Part shown: piece after piece, positions 1 through 10,673 of the stretch
Layout: every line of letters begins with the position of its first letter
How positions within the stretch are numbered: position 1 is the first letter of the stretch
Origin: Aureimonas ureilytica
GTDB lineage: Bacteria; Pseudomonadota; Alphaproteobacteria; Rhizobiales; Rhizobiaceae
Direction: 5' to 3'
NCBI RefSeq assembly: GCF_001475935.1
Contig: NZ_LDQA01000041.1
Span: 19,333 to 83,332, forward strand
DNA length: 64,000 bases
Position numbers and translations under genes: made by a program
The notes under the pieces: model-generated
Database searches by the model: none
The model's input: only the letters and a program-made list of their open reading frames with translations
What the model was told of the DNA's origin: nothing

Positions 1-21
1 CACGAGCCGCCGCGTCACCTC

Positions 22-702
22 TCAAGCCGCCAAGTGCGCGCGGACCTCGTGCAGATCGACTGCCACCATCCGGCAGAGGGCGCGGATTTCGTCGGTCGCG
101 GGCAGGAGGTCGGGGATCATCACTGTGCGCATCCCGGCAGCCGCCGCCGCGCGGACGCCATTGTGCGAATCCTCCAGCGCCAGACACGCGGCGGGATCGA
201 CACCCAGAACCTCGGCCGCGCGCAGGAACGGATCGGGCGCTGGCTTGCCCTTGGCATAATCGCCGCTCGCGATCACCGCGTCGAAGCGCGATGCCAGACC
301 ATGCAGCGCCAGATTGAAGGTGACGTCCTCATGCGGGGACGACGTGCAGATGGCGCGCGGAATCTTCAGCGCGTCGAGATGGTCGAGGAGTTCCACGACG
401 CCGGCCTTCAGCGCCAGGCCCGCTTTCAAGGCCACGTAATGCCGCCGCCAGACCGAGCCGAAGGCCTCGATATCCTGCGCCTGCCCGAAGACGTCCTGAA
501 GATAGACCCGGTTGATCGTCCAGGGGCGGCCGACCATGACGAGGAAGTCGTCATGCGTGGCAACATGGCCGATCTCGGACGAAGCCGCCAGAAAGGCGTC
601 GCGGCTGAGGACTTCGCTGTCGAACAGAAGCCCGTCCATGTCGAAGATGACGGCGGCCGGCCGTGCTGCGGCGGCGTTCGGGGTCGCTTCGTTCGGGGTC
701 AA
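22..702 (-). CDS. HAD-superfamily hydrolase (phosphatase/phosphoglucomutase-like)
   Basis: Cytosolic Mg-dependent phosphatase or phosphomutase of the haloacid dehalogenase superfamily; the substrate cannot be read from sequence. All four HAD motifs are intact: DMDGLLFDSE (nucleophile Asp near residue 21), the Ser/Thr motif in TSSPHED, the Lys of GKPAPDPFL, and the acidic LEDSHNGVRAA. A helical cap of about 60 residues lies between motifs I and II, the usual subclass I layout. The start is taken as TTG at 702 because AAGGA lies 7 nt upstream. Further in-frame TTG/GTG codons at 762 and 750 would add a low-complexity leader. It lies about 100 nt downstream of the PhnA-like gene on the same strand. 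Confidence 0.85.
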   Translation of the reverse strand: MTPNEATPNAAAARPAAVIFDMDGLLFDSEVLSRDAFLAASSEIGHVATHDDFLVMVGRPWTINRVYLQDVFGQAQDIEAFGSVWRRHYVALKAGLALKAGVVELLDHLDALKIPRAICTSSPHEDVTFNLALHGLASRFDAVIASGDYAKGKPAPDPFLRAAEVLGVDPAACLALEDSHNGVRAAAAAGMRTVMIPDLLPATDEIRALCRMVAVDLHEVRAHLAA

Positions 703-801
703 AGGCGCGTTCCTTCCGGCTCTGGAAGGGCTTCCCTTTTCAGGCTGCACGCGCTTTTGCAAGAGTGCGACGGCGCTCTCGCAAGCGCCGCCGCTGCCCG
801 A

Positions 802-1101
802 TCAGCCGCGCTTGCGCACGAACTCCGTGCGCAGGACGAGGCCCTTGATGCTCTCGTGGCGGCAGTCGATCTCTTCCGGGTTGTCGGTCAGGCGGATCGA
901 GCGGATCACCGTCCCCTGTTTCAGGGTCTGTCCCGCGCCCTTTACCTTCAAATCCTTGATCAGCGACACGCTGTCGCCATCGGCCAGGACATTGCCGGCC
1001 GCGTCCCGCACTTGCGTCCGGGCGCTGGCCGTGGTCGCCATTTCGGAGGCCGGACGCCATTCGCCCGTCGCCTCGTCATAGATGTAATCGTCGTCGCTCA
1101 T
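802..1101 (-). CDS. PhnA (YjdM)-like zinc-ribbon-less small protein
   Basis: A 99-residue protein matching the C-terminal PhnA/YjdM domain: the segment with VRDAAGNVLADGDSVSLIKDLKVKG followed in part by KQGTVIRSIRL and the acidic DNPEEIDCRHESIKGLVLRTEF is the recognisable core, split here over residues 30-95. The usual N-terminal zinc-ribbon Cys pairs are absent and replaced by an acidic leader with DDDYIYDEATGEW, so this is the short alphaproteobacterial form. Despite the PhnA name the family is not shown to hydrolyse phosphonoacetate; its role is unclear. It ends about 100 nt before the HAD hydrolase and follows 8-oxoguanine deaminase by 123 nt, all on one strand. Confidence 0.8.
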   Translation of the reverse strand: MSDDDYIYDEATGEWRPASEMATTASARTQVRDAAGNVLADGDSVSLIKDLKVKGAGQTLKQGTVIRSIRLTDNPEEIDCRHESIKGLVLRTEFVRKRG

Positions 1102-1224
1102 CGCGCGCCTCGCTTGTGGTTGGCAGGCCGCCGCAAGCCGATAGGCTCGCAGCTGACGAGACCATCCGATTGCGGCGGATGATCCAGCGATTAGACGACC
1201 TGCGACATTCTGTCCAATGCCGCG

Positions 1225-2562
1225 TCAGGCGAAGCGCCGTGCCGCCGCGCCATGCTCGGCCCGGAGCCGCGCGATGTCGATCCCGACCGGCTGCCCGTCG
1301 AGAACGCGCCAGCGCCCCGCCACCATGACCCGGTCCGCCCGCGTCGCGCCACACAGGACCAGCGCCGCGATCGGATCATGCGCGCCGGAAAAGCGCAGCT
1401 CGTCCAGCGTAAAGAGCGCGAGATCGGCTTGGAGCCCCGGCGCGATGCGGCCGATATCGGCACGCCCGAGGCAGGCGGCCGAGCCCGATGTCGCATAGCG
1501 CAAGGCGTCGCGCGCCGTGACCGCCGAGGCCGAGCCGGTGCGCAGCCGGCCGAGCATGAGGGCGTGGCGCACGCCTTCCATCAGATTGGACCCGTCATTG
1601 GAGGCCGAGCCGTCGACGCCGAGCCCGACCGGACTGCCCGCCGCTTCCAGTTCGGAGACGGGGCAAAAGCCCGAGGCGAGCGCGGCGTTGGAGGTCGGGC
1701 AATGGCAGACGCCGACCTTGTGCGCACCCAGCCGCCGGCATTCCTCCGAGGTGAAATGGATGCCATGCGCCAGCCAAGTGCGCGGCCCCATCCAGCCGAC
1801 CTCTTCCAGATAGTCCACCGGGCGGCACTGGAAGCGGGCTTCGCAGAAGCGGTTCTCGTCTTCGGTTTCGCCGAGATGCGTGTGAAGCCGGCAGTCGAAG
1901 CGCTCGGCCAGCGCGGCGCTTTGCTGCATCAGGCTCTTGGTGACGGAAAAGGGCGAGCAGGGCGCGAGCGCGATCTGCACCATGGCGCCGTCCGAGCGAT
2001 CATGCAGCCCATTCAACAGGCGCTCGGAATCGGCGAGGATGTTGTCCTCGTCCTGCACCACGCTATCGGGCGGCAGGCCGCCGTCTTTCTGGCTGAGGTT
2101 CATCGAGCCGCGCGTCAGCGTCACGCGGATGCCCAGCGCGCGGGCCTCTTCGGCCTCGATATCGATCGCCCGCTCCAGCCCTTTCGGGAAGAGGTAATGG
2201 TGATCCGCCGCCGTGGTGCAGCCCGACAGCAAAAGCTCGGTCAGCGCGAGACGGACCGACTGGCGAAAGCTGTCTTCATCCAACCGCGCCCAGATCGGGT
2301 AGAGCGCCTGGAGCCAGGGGAAAAGCTCCTTGTCGATCGCGCTCGGATGGGCGCGCGTCAGCGTCTGATAGAAATGATGATGCGTGTTGACGAGGCCGGG
2401 CAGGACGACGTGGCGCGAACAGTCGAACACCTCGTCCACCGGGGCGGCGGGCGCGCCGCCCGAGGGCACGAGTTCGGCGACGCGCCCGTCTTCCACCACG
2501 ATGCCGCCGGCGGCGGCCGGCTCCAGAACGGCGAGCGGGTCTTTCAGGAAAAGCCGGCTCAT
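1225..2562 (-). CDS. 8-oxoguanine deaminase
   Basis: Amidohydrolase-superfamily enzyme converting 8-oxoguanine to urate and ammonia (EC 3.5.4.32). The full length (445 aa) resembles the characterised Pseudomonas enzyme throughout. Metal ligands are visible: [14 protein letters not shown] (HxH, residues about 60), [13 protein letters not shown] (third His with the Glu two turns on), LAHGIHF, and the Asp of [26 protein letters not shown] is also typical of this subgroup rather than of guanine or cytosine deaminases. Its ATG overlaps the ureG stop as ATGA, so it is very probably translated with the urease accessory genes. That makes it the last gene of a purine/urea operon. Confidence 0.93.
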   Translation of the reverse strand: MSRLFLKDPLAVLEPAAAGGIVVEDGRVAELVPSGGAPAAPVDEVFDCSRHVVLPGLVNTHHHFYQTLTRAHPSAIDKELFPWLQALYPIWARLDEDSFRQSVRLALTELLLSGCTTAADHHYLFPKGLERAIDIEAEEARALGIRVTLTRGSMNLSQKDGGLPPDSVVQDEDNILADSERLLNGLHDRSDGAMVQIALAPCSPFSVTKSLMQQSAALAERFDCRLHTHLGETEDENRFCEARFQCRPVDYLEEVGWMGPRTWLAHGIHFTSEECRRLGAHKVGVCHCPTSNAALASGFCPVSELEAAGSPVGLGVDGSASNDGSNLMEGVRHALMLGRLRTGSASAVTARDALRYATSGSAACLGRADIGRIAPGLQADLALFTLDELRFSGAHDPIAALVLCGATRADRVMVAGRWRVLDGQPVGIDIARLRAEHGAAARRFA

Positions 2563-3224
2563 GCAGCCTCACGCAGTGGCTGGAGGCCGCCGGTGCGGGC
2601 GAGGAAGTCCAGAATGGCGGCGAGGCCTTCGCGGCGCGAGAGGTCGGCAAAGACGAAAGGCAGCGCGCCACGCCCCTTGGCAGCGTCCGCCTTCATGCGC
2701 TCCAGATCGGCCCCGACATGAGGGGCGAGATCGGTCTTGTTGACGACGAGAAGGTCGGAGCGCGTGATCGCCGGCCCGCCCTTGCGCGGGATATCGTCGC
2801 CTTGGCAGACGGAAATCACGTAGATCGAGAGATCGACCAGATCGGGCGAGAAGGTCGCGGCAAGATTGTCGCCGCCCGATTCCACGAGGATGAGGTCGAG
2901 GTCGGGGTGGCGCGCGTTCAGCGTCGCGATGGCGCGAAGGTTCAGCGAGGCGTCCTCGCGGATCGCCGTGTGCGGGCAGCCGCCCGTCTCGACGCCGAGA
3001 ATGCGATCGGCCGACAGCGCCTGCCGGCGCACCAGCGCCTCGGCATCCTCGGTCGTGTAGATGTCGTTCGTGACGACGGCAATCGACCATTGGTCGCGCG
3101 CAGCCAGGCAAATCTTTTCGCAGAGCGTCGTCTTGCCGGAGCCGACCGGGCCGCCGATGCCGACGCGAAGCGGGCCGTTCCGGCGGCGGGGGGCGAGGCT
3201 CGGGGTCGGGGTTGGATCGCTCAT
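2559..3224 (-). CDS. ureG: Urease accessory GTPase UreG
   Basis: SIMIBI-class GTPase that drives nickel delivery into urease with UreE, UreF and UreD. The 221-residue product has the P-loop [13 protein letters not shown] (about residues 20-33), the CPH metal motif in [15 protein letters not shown], the switch [15 protein letters not shown], and the guanine-specificity motif NKTD. The start at 3224 is supported by ATGA overlap with ureF and gives normal UreG length; longer readings into ureF are spurious. Its own stop overlaps the ATG of 8-oxoguanine deaminase. All catalytic and metal residues expected for a working UreG are present. Confidence 0.97.
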   Translation of the reverse strand: MSDPTPTPSLAPRRRNGPLRVGIGGPVGSGKTTLCEKICLAARDQWSIAVVTNDIYTTEDAEALVRRQALSADRILGVETGGCPHTAIREDASLNLRAIATLNARHPDLDLILVESGGDNLAATFSPDLVDLSIYVISVCQGDDIPRKGGPAITRSDLLVVNKTDLAPHVGADLERMKADAAKGRGALPFVFADLSRREGLAAILDFLARTGGLQPLREAA

Positions 3225-3919
3225 GTCAGGAACAGTCTCGGTTGCAGGGTTTCGTGGCGCAGCGCCGCGATGTCGGAGAGGATCGCGGCCGAGCCGAGAT
3301 CGTCCAAGGTCGAAATAGCCGCCTTCTGCGTGGCCAGCTCGAACACGGGTTCCAGCCGCCGCATGACGCGCACGCCTTCGCGCTGGCCGAGCGGCACGAG
3401 GCGGACGGCGACGCCGACGAGATTGGCGGCGAAGGCATGGGCCAAGGCCAGAAGCGCCGGGCGCAGCGAGACGCCCTCGCGCGCGGCCAGCGCGCCGAGC
3501 ACCACGGGATAGGCAGTTGCCTCCCCTTCCGGCTCCGCCCCCCAAGGCGCGGCGGCTTCCGCGAAGGCGCGGCCGAGGTCGAGCGTTTCGCGGCGGCGCT
3601 CGGCCGAGCCGGCGGAGGCGCGGGCGAGTTCGGTTAAATCGGTCCAGTCGGTGCCCGCATTCGGCCCGCGCAAGCGGTGCGCTCCAGCCAGAAACACGAG
3701 ATCGTTCCAGCCGCTGCCATGGAGAAGCAGCGTCTCGACCCAGATGAAAAGCGCGTCGCCATCCCGGACCTGTCCGTGCGCGATGGCGGCTTCCAGCCCA
3801 TGCGAATAGGCGAAGGCGCCGATCGGGAAAGCCGGCGAAGTCCAGGTGAGGAGGCGCGCGAGTGCGGCTAGCCCCTCCGAGCCCTCTCCCGACCCGCCTC
3901 GCCCATCGCCCTCAGCCAT
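3221..3919 (-). CDS. ureF: Urease accessory protein UreF
   Basis: All-helical urease maturation factor that bridges UreD-apourease and UreG. Recognisable by [21 protein letters not shown] near the N-terminus (given here in part as [14 protein letters not shown]), the [19 protein letters not shown] region and the conserved C-terminal segment ending LQPRLFLT. The start at 3919 (MAEGDG) gives 232 aa; another in-frame ATG at 3937 adds six residues and also overlaps ureE. The start overlaps the ureE stop region by 8 nt and the stop overlaps ureG as ATGA, so E-F-G are translationally coupled. Confidence 0.95.
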   Translation of the reverse strand: MAEGDGRGGSGEGSEGLAALARLLTWTSPAFPIGAFAYSHGLEAAIAHGQVRDGDALFIWVETLLLHGSGWNDLVFLAGAHRLRGPNAGTDWTDLTELARASAGSAERRRETLDLGRAFAEAAAPWGAEPEGEATAYPVVLGALAAREGVSLRPALLALAHAFAANLVGVAVRLVPLGQREGVRVMRRLEPVFELATQKAAISTLDDLGSAAILSDIAALRHETLQPRLFLT

Positions 3920-4406
3920 GGGAGTGGGTATGGTCATGGCCATGTGTATGCCCGTGCGAATGGGGCGCCGCACCCGGCGTCGCATAGGCACCGCCGACCG
4001 GATCGAAGGCCGCTTCGACCTCATGGATATGCGCGCCGAGTTCCAGAAGCATGTCGCGGATCACATGATCGCGGCGCACCAGGATGCGCTTGGCCTCGAT
4101 CTGGCAGGGCAGATGCCGATTTCCGAGCTGCCAGGCAAGCGTCAGGAGATGCACGGCGTCGCGCCCCTCGATCGCGTAAAGCTCCTCGGGCTTCGCCCGC
4201 ACCACGACATAACGCCCGTCCGACAGGGTGATGGCGTCGCCCTCGCGCAGAAGGCGCGCTTCGGCGAGGTCGAGCAGGAAGGCGATGCCATGGTCGCTGA
4301 CCATCGCCATGCGGCGGCGATGACGCTGCGCCTCGTCCAGCGTGATGGTGTCGGCGGCCTCCCCGATAAAGGCGCCGCGTTCGATGATGCTATTGGCCTC
4401 GATCAC
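3912..4406 (-). CDS. ureE: Urease nickel chaperone UreE
   Basis: Nickel-binding metallochaperone that passes Ni to UreG. The 164-residue product has the N-terminal peptide-binding domain and the C-terminal metal domain with RRDHVIRDMLLELGAHI, containing the conserved interface His. The last 17 residues are a histidine-rich tail ([16 protein letters not shown]) typical of UreE proteins that store several Ni ions. It follows the DUF29 gene by 33 nt and overlaps the ureF start, so it belongs to the ureC-DUF29-E-F-G transcription unit. Confidence 0.96.
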   Translation of the reverse strand: MIEANSIIERGAFIGEAADTITLDEAQRHRRRMAMVSDHGIAFLLDLAEARLLREGDAITLSDGRYVVVRAKPEELYAIEGRDAVHLLTLAWQLGNRHLPCQIEAKRILVRRDHVIRDMLLELGAHIHEVEAAFDPVGGAYATPGAAPHSHGHTHGHDHTHSHG

Positions 4407-4439
4407 GCAGATGAACTCGCTACTTTTGACGGCGAAAGG

Positions 4440-4958
4440 TCAATCGACCCCAGGGAAAAAGTCCGGATCGAGAATGTCGTCGATCCCGAACGGACAGGAA
4501 AGCGGAAAGGTCTCCAAAGCCATGTTCGTCTCTGCGACCGCGTTCAAACGGGCTAGAGCATATTCCTCCTCCAGCACTTCGGCCGGATAGGATCGCAGAC
4601 TCGGACTTTGGCGCAGACGGCGCGCGATCCGCATCCGCTGTTCGGCGATGGTCGCCCGCCAGCTATTGGAGCGCTTCGAGGGCTGAAACTGCCATTTCAG
4701 AAGATGAGCCAGGAGAACGCACAGCCGGTTCTCGATCTCGCTTTGCTGTGACGAGCCCAAATCCTCGATTTCCGCGGCAAGTCTTGTTGCGTCGAGACCG
4801 GAGGCATCCGCGCCCCGCTCCCGCAGGAGCTGAGCTTGCTGGCGCGTCCAAAGAAAGAAATCGCGTTCGTAGAGCGTCGGCCGGCCGGCACGCGACCGGC
4901 TCGTTCCGCTTGTCTGAAACACCGGCCCCATGTCCTGCTTCTCCTTCGGCTGCGCCAT
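4440..4958 (-). CDS. DUF29-family protein inserted in the urease operon
   Basis: A 172-residue protein of the DUF29 family, function unknown. The family core is visible from about residue 27: LYERDFFLWTRQQAQLLRER, then LDATRLAAEIEDLGSSQQSE, the LLAHLLKWQFQPS segment, and an ending with LPEDCPF-like SCPFGIDDILDPDFFPG. DUF29 proteins are common in cyanobacteria and some Proteobacteria as short soluble helical proteins, usually as strays. It starts only 16 nt after the ureC stop and ends 33 nt before ureE, all on the same strand, so it must be transcribed with the urease genes. A urease-related role is not established. Confidence 0.88.
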   Translation of the reverse strand: MAQPKEKQDMGPVFQTSGTSRSRAGRPTLYERDFFLWTRQQAQLLRERGADASGLDATRLAAEIEDLGSSQQSEIENRLCVLLAHLLKWQFQPSKRSNSWRATIAEQRMRIARRLRQSPSLRSYPAEVLEEEYALARLNAVAETNMALETFPLSCPFGIDDILDPDFFPGVD

Positions 4959-4974
4959 GGCAGGACCCCAAGAG

Positions 4975-6687
<1,713 letters not shown>

Positions 6688-6804
6688 GGGTCGGGACTCC
6701 TGAGGCGTCTTTCGCGTTGCGGCAGATTAAGCGGATCGCGGCGGATTGTCTGCCACCGGCTGCGGGAAACTTGAGCTTTTCGCCAATTTGCGCGTTCTGG
6801 AAGC

Positions 6805-7257
6805 ATGACACGTTTTCCACGCCTCGCACTGCTTCTGGTTCTCGCCCTGTACGCCTCGCTTCTGAGCGCTTCAGGAGCTTTCGCGCAGCCTTTCGACCCC
6901 GGCCCGCCGGGCACGCCGGTCGGTTCCTCCATGTCGGGCGCGCGAATCGGCGGCGCGCCGAAAACCCGCGCGCCGCTCGCCATCCCGAACGCCCGCGTCT
7001 TCGGGGATACGGTGGAGGAACGCGCCTATGGGCGCGACTACGACAATTCCTATCTGACACCGCGCATTCCCCAGCCGGACGCGGACGGCAGCTCTACGCG
7101 CCTGCGCGCCGGCGAAGGGCGCCCCGCTCTGGATTCCAGCCGCGCCGGCGATTTCGCGCGCTCGGACGGCTCGGTGATCAACAAGAGCGGGGTGACACGG
7201 CCCATCTCGCCGCCGCGCCGCGCGCGCATCGTGCCCAACGGCAAGGCTCCCCGATAG
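6805..7257 (+). CDS. Secreted protein of unknown function
   Basis: A 150-residue protein with a clear N-terminal signal peptide (residues 1-27, hydrophobic LALLLVLALYASLLSA, cleavage likely after AFA). The mature part is low in hydrophobics, rich in Pro, Arg, Gly and Ser, and has no domain I recognise; features include RVFGDTVEERAYGRDYDNSY and a basic PPRRARIVP tail. It is the first of three plus-strand genes that separate ureC from ureB. The ATG at 6805 has no strong Shine-Dalgarno sequence, but the signal peptide begins right at it. Probably periplasmic. Confidence 0.7.
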   Translation: MTRFPRLALLLVLALYASLLSASGAFAQPFDPGPPGTPVGSSMSGARIGGAPKTRAPLAIPNARVFGDTVEERAYGRDYDNSYLTPRIPQPDADGSSTRLRAGEGRPALDSSRAGDFARSDGSVINKSGVTRPISPPRRARIVPNGKAPR

Positions 7258-7431
7258 GTCACGAAGGAGCGGAAGCGTTTACCAGACTTGACATTTCTCG
7301 AGAGTGCGAGGGCCGCCGCGCTGGAGCGGGAACGCGAAAGCGGCTTTGCTGTTGTTCGACAAAGGATCGGATTGTCCGATTCGCTTTTTTTCGCGCCGGG
7401 CTTTGCCCGACCTTTCGAACGAGGCCACGCG

Positions 7432-7899
7432 ATGCGTTCTTTTTCCTGGTCCCTGATCGCCCTTGCGGCCGGTCTGTCCTTCGCCCTTCCCGCCCATGCC
7501 CAGAGCATCGGAGGCGGCGGCATTGGCGGAAGCTCCGGAGCGAGTGCCGGCGGCGGCAGCTCGACGCCCAGCCTCGGCGGGGCCACCAACTCGCTTGGCT
7601 CGTCGGGCGGCGTCGGCTCCAGCAGCACCTCGACCCAGCAGCGCGCGACCGCCGGCTCGGCCACGATCAACTCCGTCAACGCGGACGCCGCCGCGCGTTC
7701 GGGCAATCTCGGCGCGGCCTCCACGATCGGCAATTCGACCGGCTCGGCGCTGGGCGGCGGCACGTTCCAGAGCACGGCCGGAACTGGTCCCGCCGCGCTC
7801 TACAACATCCCGATCCCCAAGGTGAACGTCGATCTGCCCTCGATCCGCAGCGCGCTGCGCCAAGGCCCGAACGCCACGCCGGATCGCTACGGCAACTGA
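7432..7899 (+). CDS. Gly/Ser-rich secreted protein
   Basis: A 155-residue exported protein. Residues 1-23 form a signal peptide ending AHA. The mature part (24-120) is strikingly rich in Gly, Ser, Thr and Ala with repeats such as GGGGIGGSSG and SSGGVGSSS, then a less repetitive C-terminus with IPIPKVNVDLPSIRSALRQG. No family is recognised. The composition is like surface, matrix or linker proteins of Hyphomicrobiales. The start at 7432 is chosen because the signal peptide begins there. It lies 174 nt after the other secreted protein and 219 nt before the diguanylate cyclase. Confidence 0.7.
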   Translation: MRSFSWSLIALAAGLSFALPAHAQSIGGGGIGGSSGASAGGGSSTPSLGGATNSLGSSGGVGSSSTSTQQRATAGSATINSVNADAAARSGNLGAASTIGNSTGSALGGGTFQSTAGTGPAALYNIPIPKVNVDLPSIRSALRQGPNATPDRYGN

Positions 7900-8118
7900 T
7901 CGAAGAACGGGGGCTGGCCACCCGACCGGTCAGCCCCGCCGTGGGCAGCGCCCTCTTCATCTTTCGCCAACCCTCTATCCATGCGCGCACCGAATCCACT
8001 CGAACGGGTATACGTTCGATTGTATGATCCCCTTAAAGCGCATCTCGCCTCCGACCGGACGTTGAGCCACGCTCCATGTCGAAACGGGTTCGAGAAAGCG
8101 GGACGTAGCAGGGGGATC

Positions 8119-9111
8119 ATGACGAAGGATGCAGCCCCTCCCCTTGCGCCAGCGCCCGGTCTCAGCCCCGACGACATTCTGGCGATTTTCAACTGCGCCC
8201 CGACATCCCTTTGGGTTCAGGATCTCAGCCTTCTGAAGGCGCGGCTCGATCAATGGCGCGCGGGCGGCATTCGCGATCTGCGTGCCCTTCTGGCACTGGA
8301 TGCCGCGCGGGTCGAGGAACTCGTTCCCCTCGTTCGAATCGTGAGCGTCAACGCCGAGACGCTGCGCCTTTATGATGCCGCCGACGAGGCGGACCTCTTC
8401 GCCCATATCCGCGTCATCTTCGGCCCGGATCAGATCGCCTCCTTCGTCGAGGTGATCTGCCAGCTTTGGGACGGGGCCTTGCGCGCGAGCTTGGTCACCA
8501 GGAATTACACGGTGAAGGGCGCGCGCTTCGACATCAGCTATAACGGGCGTCTTCTTCCCGGCCATGAAACCGGCTGGGGCCGGTATCTGATCTCGGTCGA
8601 GGACGTGTCCGACCGCGAGCAGGCGCGGCGGCAGCTGGAGTTCGCCCGCACGCACGATCCGCTGAGCGGTCTCTTCAACCGAACCTTTCTGACCGATGAA
8701 ATGGAGCGGCTGGAAACATGTGCTGAGCCGGTCGCCATCGCGGTGATCGATCTGAACGGCCTCAAGGACGCGAACGACCATTTCGGCCACAAGGCCGGCG
8801 ACGATCTCATCCGCAAGATGGGGCGCGTTCTGTCCACCAGCCTGCCGCCTTGCTGCCGCTCGGCGCGCATGGGCGGAGACGAGTTCGTGGTCCTGGTGCA
8901 GGGTGCGGGGAAAGGGCAATGGGGCCAGCTTCTGGACGCCCTCACACGCGGCGTCGAAGCGGAGAATGCGAGCGGCGGCGTTGCCCCCTTGAACTTCTCC
9001 ATCGGCGCGGCCTGGCGGATGCCGGGCGAGACCATGGAAAGTTTGCTGGCCCGTGCGGACCGGCGCATGTACCGCTCCAAACGCGCCTTTTACGACGAGG
9101 TCGCCGCCTGA
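8119..9111 (+). CDS. PAS-like/GGDEF diguanylate cyclase
   Basis: Soluble cyclic-di-GMP synthase of 330 aa. Residues about 20-165 look like a PAS-type sensory domain; it begins LSPDDILAIFNCAPTSLWV and ends with GRYLISVEDVSDRE. Residues 170-325 are a GGDEF domain with THDPLSGLFNR, the DLNGLKDANDHFGHKAGD metal/base region and an intact MGGDEFVV signature. No RxxD inhibitory site precedes the signature, so product feedback at that site is not expected. No membrane segment is seen. The start at 8119 has AGGGGGA directly upstream. It sits on the strand opposite to the urease genes on both sides. Confidence 0.9.
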   Translation: MTKDAAPPLAPAPGLSPDDILAIFNCAPTSLWVQDLSLLKARLDQWRAGGIRDLRALLALDAARVEELVPLVRIVSVNAETLRLYDAADEADLFAHIRVIFGPDQIASFVEVICQLWDGALRASLVTRNYTVKGARFDISYNGRLLPGHETGWGRYLISVEDVSDREQARRQLEFARTHDPLSGLFNRTFLTDEMERLETCAEPVAIAVIDLNGLKDANDHFGHKAGDDLIRKMGRVLSTSLPPCCRSARMGGDEFVVLVQGAGKGQWGQLLDALTRGVEAENASGGVAPLNFSIGAAWRMPGETMESLLARADRRMYRSKRAFYDEVAA

Positions 9112-9154
9112 CATCTCTGTCCCGGCCGCGCCTGGCGGAGATAGGGCATCATGA

Positions 9155-9176
9155 AAAAGGCGCCTCGCGGCGCCTT
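9155..9176. terminator. Intergenic hairpin terminator between convergent genes
   Basis: A GGCGCC/GGCGCC stem with a TCGC loop, flanked by an A-run on the left and T-run on the right, so it can act in both directions: for the diguanylate cyclase on the plus strand and for ureB on the minus strand. Confidence 0.6.
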
Positions 9177-9205
9177 TCCTGTTTCTGGAGCTGAGGTCGT
9201 CCGCT

Positions 9206-9511
9206 TCAGAGCGCGCCTTGCACCCGGCCGTTGAAGCCGAAGACGCGGCGCTCGCCCGAAAGCGGCACGAGGCGCACGTCGCGCGACTGGCCAGGCTCGA
9301 AGCGCACGGCCGTTCCGGCCGCGATGTCGAGCCGGTAGCCGCGCGCGGCTTCCCGGTCGAAGCGCAGCGCCGCGTTGGTTTCGGCGAAATGATAGTGCGA
9401 GCCGACCTGGATCGGCCGATCGCCCGTATTGGCGACGTGAAGCTCGATCGCCTCGTGCCCTGCATTCAGAACGATGTCGCCATCCGCTACGATGATTTCG
9501 CCGGGGATCAT
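9206..9511 (-). CDS. ureB: Urease beta subunit UreB
   Basis: Non-catalytic urease subunit of 101 aa. The family signatures are present: [18 protein letters not shown] at the start, [21 protein letters not shown] in the middle (here written only in part: [16 protein letters not shown]), and [20 protein letters not shown] leading to VFGFNG at the end. The start at 9511 is the only sensible one and follows the ureJ stop by one base. UreB normally lies directly before ureC; here ureC is about 2.5 kb away across three opposite-strand genes, and ureB is the last gene of its transcription unit. Confidence 0.96.
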   Translation of the reverse strand: MIPGEIIVADGDIVLNAGHEAIELHVANTGDRPIQVGSHYHFAETNAALRFDREAARGYRLDIAAGTAVRFEPGQSRDVRLVPLSGERRVFGFNGRVQGAL

Positions 9512-9512
9512 A

Positions 9513-10082
9513 TCAGCCCACCATGAGAACGAGGCCACCGAGGGCCGTGGCGCCGCCCAGAAGACGCGGCAGGAGACCCGCGCCACCCAGCGCGCGGCCG
9601 AGAAGAAGACCCGCGCCATGCAAGACGGCGGTGGAGAGCGCAAAGCCGATGGCGAAGCTCGCAGCACCCGCGCCGCCCAGTTCGCCGCCATGGGCGTAGC
9701 CGTGGAACAGCGCGAAGAGGCCAACCACAACGGCCGACAGCGCCACGGGCAGGCGCACCGCGAGCGCCACCAGGAGCCCCAGCGCCACGACGGAAGCGAG
9801 AATGGCGGGTTCGACCATGGGCAGTGAGACGCCGGAGAGCGCCAGCGCGAAGCCCACGAGCATGGTGCCGACAAAGGCCGATGGCACCAGCCATCGAGCG
9901 CGGCCGCCGATCAGCGCGGCCCAGAGACCCACCGCCACCATGGCGAGGATGTGATCGGCCCCAAACAAGGGATGGCTGACGCCCGCCATGAACGAGCCGT
10001 GCGCGGCCGGGTCCAGATGGGCGAAGGCGGGGGCCGTGGCGGTGCCCAGCGCGGCGGCGGTCAGCAGGATCAGTCTCAACAT
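9513..10082 (-). CDS. ureJ: HupE/UreJ-family nickel permease
   Basis: Inner-membrane protein of 189 aa with a cleavable-looking N-terminus (ending AFAHLD) and about six hydrophobic segments. The family hallmark [19 protein letters not shown] (residues about 42-60) carries the His and Asp thought to bind nickel, and [12 protein letters not shown] is the second His motif. HupE/UreJ proteins import Ni(II) for hydrogenase or urease; the place between ureA and ureB argues for urease. The start at 10082 gives the signal-peptide-like segment. It ends one base before the ureB start. Confidence 0.92.
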   Translation of the reverse strand: MLRLILLTAAALGTATAPAFAHLDPAAHGSFMAGVSHPLFGADHILAMVAVGLWAALIGGRARWLVPSAFVGTMLVGFALALSGVSLPMVEPAILASVVALGLLVALAVRLPVALSAVVVGLFALFHGYAHGGELGGAGAASFAIGFALSTAVLHGAGLLLGRALGGAGLLPRLLGGATALGGLVLMVG

Positions 10083-10382
10083 GTCTTGTCCCTCATTTGG
10101 TCGACAGGCGCCCGGTTTTGGTCGCGCCGCATCGCCCTTCGCATGGACGCTCCATCCCCGCAAGAACGCGATGCTTCGGTCTGGAGAACAGCATGAAAGC
10201 GCGCCGCGCCAATGTCAAAGGCAGGCGATGCCCTTGCCTCGAAAACGGACGATTGACCATCCGGGGAAGTGTTTCAAATGCGAGGGAGCGCCGTCACCGA
10301 AGAGAAATCCTCCCGCGCTAGGATCAGCACAAAGGGAGCGGAAGGACTGAGAGCCGCGCCCGAGACAGGACCTCGAAACCCG

Positions 10383-10595
10383 ATGAAGCGGATCGCAGCC
10401 CTTTCCATGATCGTGACGGTTTTGACCGCTGGGCTCGGCTTCGCCTCGCCGGCCGGCGTATCGGAGCCCTTCCGCGTGCGCACCGTGACAATGAATGGTG
10501 TCAGCGGTCCGGCCTATTATTCCCGCGCCGCCGGCACGTTCCGCTTCCTGCCCCAAGCGTCGGGCAGCCAGATGGCGGCTTTAAGAGCGCCCTGA
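10383..10595 (+). CDS. Small secreted protein of unknown function
   Basis: A 70-residue product with an N-terminal signal sequence (MKRIAALSMIVTVLTAGLGF, cleavage probably after FAS/PA) and a short mature part containing VRTVTMNGVSGPAYYSRAAGTF. No known family. It lies on the plus strand inside the minus-strand urease block, between ureJ and ureA. The nearest Shine-Dalgarno-like run, AGGA, is rather far (about 12 nt) from the ATG, so the start is uncertain. The 300 nt before it hold no other feature I can support. Export signal and frame make it a plausible real gene. Confidence 0.5.
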   Translation: MKRIAALSMIVTVLTAGLGFASPAGVSEPFRVRTVTMNGVSGPAYYSRAAGTFRFLPQASGSQMAALRAP

Positions 10596-10673
10596 CCATG
10601 AACGCATCAGGAACTGCGGCGCGTCGCCCGATCTGACCCTATCCAGCCAGCGAACGCTGCGCCTTCGAACCGC

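Noticed and set aside
6688..9205. Considered a mobile insertion splitting the urease cluster
   Set aside because: No integrase, transposase, terminal repeats or target-site duplications seen; gene composition like surroundings.
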